64,000 bases of DNA, from contig NZ_ML660020.1 of the NCBI RefSeq assembly GCF_007004645.1, positions 1-64,000 of the forward strand, given 5' to 3'. This DNA is from Aliiroseovarius halocynthiae (GTDB lineage Bacteria; Pseudomonadota; Alphaproteobacteria; Rhodobacterales; Rhodobacteraceae). This document shows positions 24,822 through 32,224 of this stretch, in pieces. The notes under the pieces were generated by a model. The model saw nothing but the letters and a program-made list of their open reading frames with translations. It did no database searches and had not been told where the DNA came from. The position numbers were made by a program, and so were the translations under genes. The stretch's first letter is position 1, and each line of letters opens with the position of its first letter.

Positions 24822-25538
24822 CTATATCCCGTCCTTTGACATTGAGAATTTCACGCGGAGGGCAGACCAGATCACCTTTTTATAGCTCAGTGGTGTCCCA
24901 TCCAGCAGTTCGTCCAACGCACTGATCACCACCACAGGGCTATCAGCATGTTGCTTTAGAAGTTTGGCCTCATCTGGCCGAGCCAGTCGGCTGTGCAGCG
25001 TCGTTTCCGCACGCACATAATCGCGGATGCCATAGGTTTCATAGGCCTGCGTAGTTGAACCCAACACATCCCGGCGCGCAGCAAAATCAGGGAAGCGTTC
25101 CGCACTGTGATACGAAGCGCCGAAGGCAATAGGAACACCATCTGCATAGGTGATCCTGCGGCTCTCAATGACCAGAGCTCCAGGAACAAGCCCAAGCGCA
25201 TGCGCCACTTTTTCGCTGGATTTTACTTGCGTCGCAGAAAGAAGTTCGCCTGAAATATCAACGCCCTGCGCTTCCAGATTCCTGCGCAAACGTGTGCGGG
25301 ACCCAATGGCGTATTCAAGTAACGGCGCGGCTTCAACAAAAGTCCCCCGCCCTTGCTCGACACTGAGCGAACCCTCTTTCGAAAGCTCCAGAACAGCCCG
25401 TCGGACAGAGTGGCGACCAGCAGAAAACTGCGCGGCCAGCTCTGGCTCTGTCGGCAGCCGATCTCCGGGTTTGAAAACGCCCGCCTCGATATCTTGTTTC
25501 AGCTGGTTTTTGACCAGTCGCCATTTTTCTCTAACCAT
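24822..25538 (-). CDS. phnF: GntR-family regulator of phosphonate genes PhnF
   Basis: The 238-residue protein has a GntR winged helix (residues ~8-70: G-V-F-K-P-G-D-R-L-P-T-E-P-E-L-A, then R-H-S-V-R-R-A-V and G-R-G-T-F-V) and a UTRA-type ligand domain (~90-235). PhnF proteins repress phn operons and respond to phosphate status or a pathway metabolite. ATG 25538 is chosen; the frame also opens at a TTG at 25550. A perfect palindrome lies 10 nt upstream, suggesting autoregulation. It heads the phnF-G-H-I-J-K-L-M operon. Confidence 0.9.
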   Translation of the reverse strand: MVREKWRLVKNQLKQDIEAGVFKPGDRLPTEPELAAQFSAGRHSVRRAVLELSKEGSLSVEQGRGTFVEAAPLLEYAIGSRTRLRRNLEAQGVDISGELLSATQVKSSEKVAHALGLVPGALVIESRRITYADGVPIAFGASYHSAERFPDFAARRDVLGSTTQAYETYGIRDYVRAETTLHSRLARPDEAKLLKQHADSPVVVISALDELLDGTPLSYKKVIWSALRVKFSMSKDGI

Positions 25539-25547
25539 CTTACCAAG

Positions 25548-25567
25548 CAATTCATTCGGATGAATTG
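25548..25567. promoter_or_regulatory. Perfect palindrome before phnF, candidate PhnF operator
   Basis: CAATTCAT-TCGG-ATGAATTG is an 8-bp inverted repeat with 4-nt spacer, 10 nt upstream of the phnF start. Its 15-base core recurs exactly before the second phnD (7347-7361), and one arm recurs before phnC (19112-19120). GntR-family dimers bind sites of this kind. Confidence 0.55.
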
Positions 25568-25866
25568 TTCGTAGGAATGCTCAGTAACACTAGAATGACA
25601 ACAGAATGAAAAAACTATGTGGAGACGTGTTTTATGGTCAAGCCACTGCTGATCAAACCTGAATTTGCGTAGACATAACTTCGATCCAGACAAGTGATGA
25701 TGGGCAATCTCGAGCGGCAGCTGCGCGACACATCTGCGTTGGGTTTGTGGTCACATCGCATCATACAGACAGAACATATCCGCCTGATGACATTATCATT
25801 TTTGCAACAATGCATTCCAACCGTTGCCGTAAGTTCAAGGTATAAAGGCTAACTGGATCGCCGCTT
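25568..25866. other. Intergenic stretch between phnF and the TetR gene, no gene seen
   Basis: About 300 bp, visibly richer in A and T than the flanks. Short frames here have no recognisable domain or ribosome-binding site. It should contain the phnF promoter; I could not place its boxes with confidence. Confidence 0.5.
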
Positions 25867-26520
25867 CTATTGATCTTGCCCACCTTCAAGCCCCGCAATA
25901 ATCAGCTCCACCCCCTGCTCAAAGTTATGCAATCCGTCATATTCGCGCGCGGCGACTTTCTCGGCCATGGCGCGCAGGTTGGGATAGGTCTCGGCGGGGA
26001 TCAGGTGGAGGTGGGCTTGGGTGACCTCGGCGTATTCTTCGGGCGCGAAGGGGAAGTTTAGCTCCTGCAGGGTAAAGCCGTAGATGTGGCTGTCCATCAG
26101 GTTCCAGGCGTGGTCGGCGTCGATCAGCGCGAACCCGGCATTGGTCATTACCGCCAGCGTTGCCTCGACATAGGTCAGTCCGTTGGAGCCCATGTTCGGC
26201 AGCGACAACATCAGTTGGATCGTCCAGGGGTGACGCCGGAATACGGCGCGGGCGTTGTGGGCGCGGGCGCGGAGTTCGTCTTGCCATGGACCGTCCGGAT
26301 TGGGCAGCGGGATTTGCCCGACGGCCCAATCGACCATGCCCATCAACAGCGCGTCTTTGTTCGAGAAGTGATTGTAAAGCGACATCGCTTCGACGCCGAG
26401 GGCGCTGGCAAGCTTGCGCATGGACAGCGAATCGGCCCCGGCTTCGTCTGCCAGTTTCACGGCGGCAGACAGGATCGCCTCTCGTGTCAGTTTCGATGCT
26501 TTTCCCGATTTCTTAACCAC
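25867..26520 (-). CDS. TetR-family transcriptional repressor
   Basis: The 217-residue protein has a TetR DNA-binding domain at residues ~12-60 (T-R-E-A-I-L-S-A-A-V-K-L-A-D-E-A-G, L-S-M-R-K-L-A-S-A-L-G-V, S-L-Y-N-H-F-S-N-K-D-A-L) and a C-terminal domain like that of TetR class C-1 proteins. It diverges from the SDR-like gene, and the 95-bp gap contains two near-identical palindromes, so it probably represses both genes. The inducer is unknown. Confidence 0.88.
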   Translation of the reverse strand: MVKKSGKASKLTREAILSAAVKLADEAGADSLSMRKLASALGVEAMSLYNHFSNKDALLMGMVDWAVGQIPLPNPDGPWQDELRARAHNARAVFRRHPWTIQLMLSLPNMGSNGLTYVEATLAVMTNAGFALIDADHAWNLMDSHIYGFTLQELNFPFAPEEYAEVTQAHLHLIPAETYPNLRAMAEKVAAREYDGLHNFEQGVELIIAGLEGGQDQ

Positions 26521-26551
26521 TTGCGCCTCTTTATCGTTCCTCTCTTGATTT

Positions 26552-26601
26552 ACTTACAGCGTAAGTCTATATCAAGCCTCAAGTTAACTTACAGTGTAAG
26601 T
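26552..26601. promoter_or_regulatory. Two palindromic operators between the TetR and SDR genes
   Basis: ACTTACAGCGTAAGT (26552-26566) and ACTTACAGTGTAAGT (26587-26601) differ at one base. Arms are ACTTAC/GTAAGT, extended to 7 bp in the second copy. Their centres are 35 bp apart. Their sequence, symmetry and place between divergent genes fit TetR operators. Confidence 0.7.
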
Positions 26602-26615
26602 AAAGGATCAAGGAA

Positions 26616-27311
26616 ATGAAACGTATCTGTATCGTCGGGATCTCGGGGAAACTGGGACAATATATGCTGAAACACGCGCTTGAGCGCGGCTATCACGTGA
26701 ATGGCGTGTGCCGGGAAAAGAGCGTAGGTAAACTGGATGCCATCATGGCCGAACATGGGGATCGCATCACATTATTCCCCGGAAAGACCAATGATCGTGG
26801 CGTAATCGAACGCGCCGTGAACGGGTGTGTAGGTGTGCTGACCGTTCTGGCCCCATGGGGCGTGCAGCAATACTCCTCGGGCACCGCGCAGGCCGTCATG
26901 GATTTCGCCGAACCCGATGCCCGGCTGATTTTCTCTTGCGGTTGGCACATCACGATGGATGGCAAGGACCAGTATTCTTGGACGTTTCGTGCTCTTCTTA
27001 TGTTGGCAACGAAGCTGACGCGCTGGCTTCGCTTTGTCGAGATCGACGACCAAGTGTTGGCCTGCGACCTGATCTTTAAATCCAACACCAACTGGACCGT
27101 TGTCCGCGGATCGGACCTTGAAGAAGGTGAAAGCCAGGGGGTGCCGGTCTGGTCCGAGCACGTGCAGGATCCGATATTGGCCTCGAACAAAACCCGGCGA
27201 ATCGACTTTGCACTGTTCATGATTGAAGCACTGACAAACGACGCCCTTATCGGGAAGGCACCGGCGATCTGCGGGGCCGAAACGGAAAGCGCGCTGGCCC
27301 TGGCACACTAA
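26616..27311 (+). CDS. NAD(P)-binding, NmrA/SDR-like oxidoreductase
   Basis: The 231-residue protein opens with a Rossmann fold, I-C-I-V-G8-I-S-G11-K-L-G14-Q, the glycine pattern of atypical short-chain dehydrogenases. Later parts (V-G-V-L-T-V-L-A-P-W-G-V-Q; T-N-W-T-V-V-R-G-S-D-L) match NAD(P)H-binding NmrA-type proteins, some of which are redox sensors rather than enzymes. The classic Y-x3-K pair is not obvious. AAGGA precedes the ATG. It is under two TetR-type operators and is the likely target of the adjacent repressor. Confidence 0.75.
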   Translation: MKRICIVGISGKLGQYMLKHALERGYHVNGVCREKSVGKLDAIMAEHGDRITLFPGKTNDRGVIERAVNGCVGVLTVLAPWGVQQYSSGTAQAVMDFAEPDARLIFSCGWHITMDGKDQYSWTFRALLMLATKLTRWLRFVEIDDQVLACDLIFKSNTNWTVVRGSDLEEGESQGVPVWSEHVQDPILASNKTRRIDFALFMIEALTNDALIGKAPAICGAETESALALAH

Positions 27312-27430
27312 CCGCTGCCACATTCAAACAAATGTAGATGCCTGGGGGCCGCCCTTGGCATCTGCGCCTTCAATCATCACATCCTTGTCTGTGGGGTGAC
27401 TTGAAGACCGGGCAACAACGTCAAAAAACG

Positions 27431-28099
27431 TTAACTTATCAGGTTCTTTTTCATCGCAAGTGCGACCAAATGATAGTTTGTTCTGCACCCCAGCTTCTTC
27501 CGACATGTTGACAAGCGCTCTTTCACCGCTGATTCAGAAACCCCGATTTTGGCAGCAGACTCTTTTACATTTAGATCATGAGCCAGACACTGAAGGACTT
27601 GAAGTTCCGCATTCGTAAACAAGTCACCTCGGGACAGCTTCATGAACAATTCGGTCGCAATCTCGGATATCCGAAGCATTTCCATTTCTGTGTACTCCCG
27701 ATCTGCTCGGGACACGCTGATGAGTGAATGATGATGCCCTGAGGACCGGCAAAAACAAGCGCCATATTTCAAGCCGTGCTCAGCGGCCTTCCGCATGAAC
27801 CGGCGGAAATCCGGAATTGGCACACCAGACCAACGGTAATCCCCTGTCTTAAACAACGCCCACAACAAGATCGGGTCGAGCACGAAGTATCTTTTCGCTT
27901 CGTATTCCTGCTGCCAACTTATCGGATACGTACATTCGAAGTGCTCATACCCCCGGAGTGAAACATTCACGAGCAAACTGAAACCGGACGGTGCGAGGTC
28001 TTCAATCTCGGGCCTGATTTCATCAAATGCGACCGATATCAAATGATCACGTTTTCGAATTTCTGGGTCGGGACTTAATGCGCGTTCATCAATCTGCAT
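27431..28099 (-). CDS. LuxR-family quorum-sensing regulator
   Basis: The 222-residue protein has an N-terminal autoinducer-binding domain (~25-150) with the usual Y-F-V-L-D-P and W-x-G-V-P-I-P-type blocks, and a C-terminal LuxR helix-turn-helix (~155-218: F-T-N-A-E-L-Q-V-L-Q-C-L-A, then A-A-K-I-G-V-S-E-S-A-V-K-E-R-L, K-L-G-C-R-T-N-Y-H-L-V-A). It diverges from an AHL synthase with two palindromes between them, the classic cognate pair layout. It would bind the acyl-homoserine lactone and act on these sites. Confidence 0.88.
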   Translation of the reverse strand: MQIDERALSPDPEIRKRDHLISVAFDEIRPEIEDLAPSGFSLLVNVSLRGYEHFECTYPISWQQEYEAKRYFVLDPILLWALFKTGDYRWSGVPIPDFRRFMRKAAEHGLKYGACFCRSSGHHHSLISVSRADREYTEMEMLRISEIATELFMKLSRGDLFTNAELQVLQCLAHDLNVKESAAKIGVSESAVKERLSTCRKKLGCRTNYHLVALAMKKNLIS

Positions 28100-28118
28100 A
28101 GCTTCTCTTATCCAAACT

Positions 28119-28165
28119 CTGACCAGAGGTCAGCAGCAGCACTCAAATTCCTGACCTCAGGTCAG
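28119..28165. promoter_or_regulatory. Two lux-box-like palindromes in the luxR-luxI gap
   Basis: CTGACC-AGA-GGTCAG (28119-28133) and CTGACC-TCA-GGTCAG (28151-28165) are perfect 6-bp inverted repeats with 3-nt centres, 32 bp apart centre to centre (about three helical turns). They are the best candidates for LuxR-type binding sites controlling both genes. Confidence 0.7.
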
Positions 28166-28248
28166 AATATCCCCATAGGTAGAATTCATTTCTAGACAAC
28201 ACCTAAGTCGCCCCTAAATTCAACACCTAACGAATTTGAGGAAATAGA

Positions 28249-28932
28249 ATGACAACAGATGTGCGCAATATCGGCGTTAGCGGTTCCGGTGAAATCTGCA
28301 GCACCGTTGTCCAGATTCCGTTGAACCTAGTTGGCGTGAATGTCCGAGAATCCCAAGGGTATGAACTTTTCCACCAGTACCTAAAGCTTAGGCAAGATGT
28401 CTTTACTGTTCAGAAGAAGTGGCGCGTCTGGCTTTCCGCACAGAATGACCTTGATCAGTATGACCAGCACGACACATGCTATGTACTCGCTTACGAGCGG
28501 AAAACGATGAATGTTGTCGGTGGCGCTCGTTTGCTGAGAACCGACCGCGGCGGGCAACACCCACTTCCTGGTCGCTTTACCTATATGATTAGGGATGCCC
28601 AGCGCGGGTTATTGGATGGCCTTCCGTCCGAGCTTTGTGACAATGTTCCAGTCTGTTGCGCGGACACATGGGAGCTTACCCGTCTGGTGACCAATGGCTC
28701 GATCGGCGTAGGTAAAGAAGTCCTCCGAGCCTCTAACACATTTCTCGCCTCGCGAAACGCAAAACGCTGCATGTTTCTGGGACCACCTGCATTCATGAAA
28801 ATGGCCCGTTCAATGGGGTATAATCCGGTACCCATGGGAAAAATAGCCGGGAATAGAGATGGTCGTTTTGTTGTCTTCTCGACCGAGGTGATTGCCGAAG
28901 ATGGCGACTATCCCGCGCAGCTGACGGCCTAG
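28249..28932 (+). CDS. Acyl-homoserine-lactone synthase (LuxI family)
   Basis: The 227-residue protein shows the LuxI catalytic set: L-R-Q-D-V-F and W near the start, Y-D-Q-H-D-T-C-Y-V-L with the two acidic residues, G-G-A-R-L-L-R-T with the conserved arginine, and W-E-L-T-R-L-V with the Glu-Arg pair. It makes an N-acyl-homoserine lactone from SAM and an acyl carrier. It has about 25 extra N-terminal residues compared with the shortest family members. GAGGAAATAG precedes the start. Acyl chain length cannot be read from sequence. Confidence 0.9.
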   Translation: MTTDVRNIGVSGSGEICSTVVQIPLNLVGVNVRESQGYELFHQYLKLRQDVFTVQKKWRVWLSAQNDLDQYDQHDTCYVLAYERKTMNVVGGARLLRTDRGGQHPLPGRFTYMIRDAQRGLLDGLPSELCDNVPVCCADTWELTRLVTNGSIGVGKEVLRASNTFLASRNAKRCMFLGPPAFMKMARSMGYNPVPMGKIAGNRDGRFVVFSTEVIAEDGDYPAQLTA

Positions 28933-29035
28933 GAAGGGCGCATCATCTCTGGTGCAGGAAATTCAACAGACACCAAAACGTCCAAAAACACCGTTCTGCG
29001 CAACTGTCCTTGGCCGCGAGCGGGCGCAGCCCAGA

Positions 29036-29944
29036 TCACGGTCTGAAAAACCGAAGAATCCGCCCATCATTTACCGCAAACCCAACCGCGATGACCGCAA
29101 ATCCAACCCAAGCCTCGGAACCGATGCGTTCACCCAAGAAAAGTGCGCCAAGGCCGATGGCGAACGGCGGGATCAAAAGGGTGACCAACATCAGGTTTGC
29201 GGCTCCTGCCCTTACTAGGATGGCGAAGTAGAGCACATATGCCAGCGCGGTCGAGAGGGCTGCGAGGCCCAAGAGGGCTCCCCATGTGGTCACGGACAGG
29301 CTCAGAGATGGCGCTCCGTCGACCATCCAGACAACAGGCGCCATAATCAACGTGCTGGCCGTGACCATGCCCAGCGCATTCATAAGTGGCGGTTGCCCGG
29401 CCAGCATGACGCGCCCCCAAACACTGGCAAAGGCATAGGACAGAGCGGCGCCGAGGATCGCCAGCTGCGCCAGATTGGCGGGGTTGAAGCCCGACATGGC
29501 CTCGGGCCCCATGATGACGCCGACACCGATCAGGCCCAGAAGGGCACCCGTGATTTTGCGCGCGGTCAGGGGTTCGTCGGCCAGCAGCACCCCGGCAACA
29601 ACTGCGCCGAACATGGCCGTGGTGCCATTCAGGATCGAGGCCAACCCGCTTTCAATCTGGGTCTGCCCCCAGAAAATTAGCGAAAATGGGATCGCATTGT
29701 TCAACACACCCATACCCAGATAGCCCAGCCAGATACGGGGGGTGCGCGGGATCGGGATGCGCTTCATCGCGACGATCACCGCAAGAATGGGAATGGTCCA
29801 AAACACGCGGTGCAGCGTAATGGTCAGTGGCGGCACCTCGCCCAGCGCGACCTCGGCAAAGAAAAACGACCCGCCCCAAACGGCGGCCAGAGCGATCAGC
29901 ATGATCCATGCGGTACGGTCCATTTGGAGGGAGGGTTGGGTCAT
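29036..29944 (-). CDS. EamA/DMT-superfamily transporter
   Basis: The 302-residue protein has ten likely membrane helices in two EamA repeats; each repeat ends with the family-typical block (A-V-V-A-G-V-L-L-A-D-E-P-L-T near residue 110; G-L-G-A-L-F-L-G-E-R-I near 270). These carriers export amino acids, nucleosides or other metabolites. The frame opens earlier, but M-T-Q-P-S-L-Q at 29944 starts right before the first helix. The substrate is unknown. Confidence 0.85.
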   Translation of the reverse strand: MTQPSLQMDRTAWIMLIALAAVWGGSFFFAEVALGEVPPLTITLHRVFWTIPILAVIVAMKRIPIPRTPRIWLGYLGMGVLNNAIPFSLIFWGQTQIESGLASILNGTTAMFGAVVAGVLLADEPLTARKITGALLGLIGVGVIMGPEAMSGFNPANLAQLAILGAALSYAFASVWGRVMLAGQPPLMNALGMVTASTLIMAPVVWMVDGAPSLSLSVTTWGALLGLAALSTALAYVLYFAILVRAGAANLMLVTLLIPPFAIGLGALFLGERIGSEAWVGFAVIAVGFAVNDGRILRFFRP

Positions 29945-30139
29945 TTGGCGGTGTCCTTTAGTGGTGCCCCATAGGGATGTCGGGATTTGCCGCGACGGCC
30001 AATCCGTTTCTTGTGGTTTCGGTGGAACCCGCTCTGATAACCTCTTCCCCCACCAATGATTGAATACTATTCTCTGGTGCATTCGATCCGCCTGAGAGAT
30101 TAACGATAGCCGGACAGGTATTTAGAGGGAAACCCGAAG

Positions 30140-30703
30140 TTGGAATGTATGCTAACTATCCTAAAAGGTTGGAATAAACTTGGACATCTAGTTAATGATG
30201 ATGGTGATCAATTTTGGGGCACCGAGATCGATGACCCGAAGCTACGCCACACGCATTCCGTGTTCGCCCCAATTGATTGCGCACCGTTTGCACCCGTTGC
30301 TATCCACGGCCTTGAAATCGACGACCATCCCTACGCGCAGGTATTGAATAGTATAAACGGAGTTAAACTCTTTCGCGGGGATTTCAGCCTCTACGGCCTT
30401 CATCTGTCAGCAGTGCCAGTCACAAAAATCTTCATGCCGTTCTCTCTTCTGGACGAAAACATAAACTATCGGGCATTGTGCATACGCCATGAAGCATTGC
30501 TGATCGGGGGATACAGGTACGAGGGTAAGGAGTTTCACATGCTGCAACAGAAGTCTGGTTCGATTGTGGAAGTCGAAAAGAGCACCCTCGAAGCAATAGT
30601 GATCGACCTTCCGATAGAACAGTATTTGAGCGAACGGCTGTCCAGAATAGCTCGCTCTGAAAAATGGGTTCGTACGTACTCTGAACTAGCGGCGAAGGTA
30701 TAA
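30140..30703 (+). CDS. Hypothetical protein, possibly SUKH (SMI1/KNR4)-like
   Basis: The 187-residue protein has no clear family assignment. Parts resemble the SUKH/SMI1-KNR4 fold: N-G-V-K-L-F-R-G-D-F-S-L-Y-G-L, then I-G-G-Y-R-Y-E-G-K-E-F-H-M-L and S-G-S-I-V-E-V. SUKH proteins often act as immunity proteins against contact-dependent or secreted toxins. No toxin gene is visible next to it, and it looks richer in A and T than its neighbours, which would fit horizontal transfer. A second ATG three codons in is a possible start. The family call is tentative. Confidence 0.5.
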   Translation: MECMLTILKGWNKLGHLVNDDGDQFWGTEIDDPKLRHTHSVFAPIDCAPFAPVAIHGLEIDDHPYAQVLNSINGVKLFRGDFSLYGLHLSAVPVTKIFMPFSLLDENINYRALCIRHEALLIGGYRYEGKEFHMLQQKSGSIVEVEKSTLEAIVIDLPIEQYLSERLSRIARSEKWVRTYSELAAKV

Positions 30704-30748
30704 ATCGTGAGGCAAACAAGTTGCAAAGGTGTCCCCGACACAAGCAAA

Positions 30749-30775
30749 AACAGCCCGCCAATCCGGCGGGCTGTT
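30749..30775 (-). terminator. Intrinsic terminator after cysK
   Basis: AACAGCCCGCC and GGCGGGCTGTT form a perfect 11-bp stem with a 5-nt loop. On the minus strand it is followed by TTTGC, and the stem itself ends in TT, giving a T-run directly downstream of cysK. It may also serve the convergent gene at 30140-30703. Confidence 0.8.
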
Positions 30776-30795
30776 CTTCGTTTATCGCATCGCGC

Positions 30796-31863
30796 CTACA
30801 TCTGCCCGTAAGGCGTCGAGCGCGAGATTTCGAGCTCCTCGTCGCTCATCACATCTTCGACGCCTTCAAACAGCGGTGTGGACAGGTAGCGCTCGCCGGT
30901 GTCGGGCAGCATGACGAGGATGTTGGCGCCTTCAGGCGCATTTTTCGCGGTCTCGATCGCGGTGGCGAAGGTTGCACCGGCCGAGATGCCGACGAAGATG
31001 CCTTCCTCGGCGGCCAGACGTTGGGACCATTTGATACCTTCCGGGCCGGGGACCGATGTCAGTTCGTCGTAAAGCCCGTTGTCCAGCGCCTCCTGCAGCA
31101 CATGGGGGATGAAGTCCGGGGTCCAGCCCTGAATGGGGTGCGGGTTGAAATCCGGGTGGCCTTCGGTCGGCTGGTGATCTTCGTTGCGGGTGTTCACATA
31201 GCCCGAGGCGACCAGCGCCGCGTTGGCCGGTTCGGTCAGGATGATCTTGGTGTCCGGGCGTTCTTTCTTCAGAACACGTCCGATGCCAGTCACGGTGCCG
31301 CCGGTGCCATAACCGGTGACCAGATAATCCAGACGCTCGCCGTCGAAATCGGCAAGGATCTCGCGCGCCGTGGTGTTTTCATGGATGTCAGCGTTGGCGT
31401 CGGTTTCAAACTGGCTGGCAAGGAACCAACCGTTCTCGTCGGCCAGTTCTTTGGCCTTGGAATACATGCCAAAGCCCTTCAACTCTTTCGGCGTCAGAAC
31501 GACCTTAGCGCCAAGGAAGCGCATCAGCTTGCGCCGCTCGACCGAAAAGCTTTCGGCCATCGTCACGACCAGCGGATAGCCCTTGGCCGCGCAAACCATG
31601 GCGAGGCCGATGCCGGTGTTGCCGGACGTGGCCTCGACCACTGTTTGGCCGGGCTTCAGCGCACCCGAGGCTTCGGCAGCTTCGATGATGTTCAGCGCAA
31701 GGCGATCCTTTACGGAACCCGCGGGGTTGAACGCCTCCATCTTGACGAACATGTTCACGCCTTCGGGCGCGATGCGGTTGATGCGGATGACAGGCGTGTC
31801 GCCCACCGTATCCAGAATGCTGTCATAGCGCGTGCCGCGCCCATTGGTCTGTCGGGGTGCCAT
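30796..31863 (-). CDS. cysK: Cysteine synthase A (O-acetylserine sulfhydrylase)
   Basis: The 355-residue enzyme is a type II PLP protein. K52 in N-P-A-G-S-V-K-D-R is the cofactor lysine, T-S-G-N-T-G-I-G binds the substrate carboxylate and G-T-G-G-T-V-T-G binds the PLP phosphate. It joins O-acetylserine and sulfide to cysteine. It is longer than E. coli CysK (323 residues), as are related alphaproteobacterial members. ATG 31863 follows AAAGGACATCATC. A 399-codon frame on the opposite strand is a shadow of this gene. Confidence 0.9.
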   Translation of the reverse strand: MAPRQTNGRGTRYDSILDTVGDTPVIRINRIAPEGVNMFVKMEAFNPAGSVKDRLALNIIEAAEASGALKPGQTVVEATSGNTGIGLAMVCAAKGYPLVVTMAESFSVERRKLMRFLGAKVVLTPKELKGFGMYSKAKELADENGWFLASQFETDANADIHENTTAREILADFDGERLDYLVTGYGTGGTVTGIGRVLKKERPDTKIILTEPANAALVASGYVNTRNEDHQPTEGHPDFNPHPIQGWTPDFIPHVLQEALDNGLYDELTSVPGPEGIKWSQRLAAEEGIFVGISAGATFATAIETAKNAPEGANILVMLPDTGERYLSTPLFEGVEDVMSDEELEISRSTPYGQM

Positions 31864-32224
31864 GATGATGTCCTTTCGCAATATGCGGATCCTTTGTGTT
31901 GGGAAGAACTTAGGCCCTGATCCCGCCCATGCAAAACCCACGTTAGGGAAAAAGACTGAAATTCACGCATCGCGATATGTCCTTGACGCATCGTCCCATA
32001 TTCTGTGCGTGTGGCGTATTTCTGTTCTGCACAAAGGATCGTCGGTATGTGGAAATATCGGGCGGTTCGCCGGATGCGTCATAACGCGCGGGATTTTGCT
32101 GATGCCGACGTCACGTGTTTCTGGCATAGGTGGCAGCGAGCCGCTAATGTATGGCTTGATCAAACGGCTCGAGCCTCGACATCCGAGACTGCCAAGAAGC
32201 CGTGGCAAACAGGGATTGGTGAAG
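31864..32224. other. Intergenic region between cysK and ptsP
   Basis: This 361-bp gap separates the divergent starts of cysK and ptsP and must hold both promoters. A frame running into ptsP is open here but shows no conserved sequence. No other gene or repeat was recognised. Confidence 0.5.

Noticed and set aside
30721-31920. A 399-codon frame on the plus strand over cysK
   Set aside because: It is antisense to a clear cysteine synthase and reads as a typical shadow of high-GC coding sequence.
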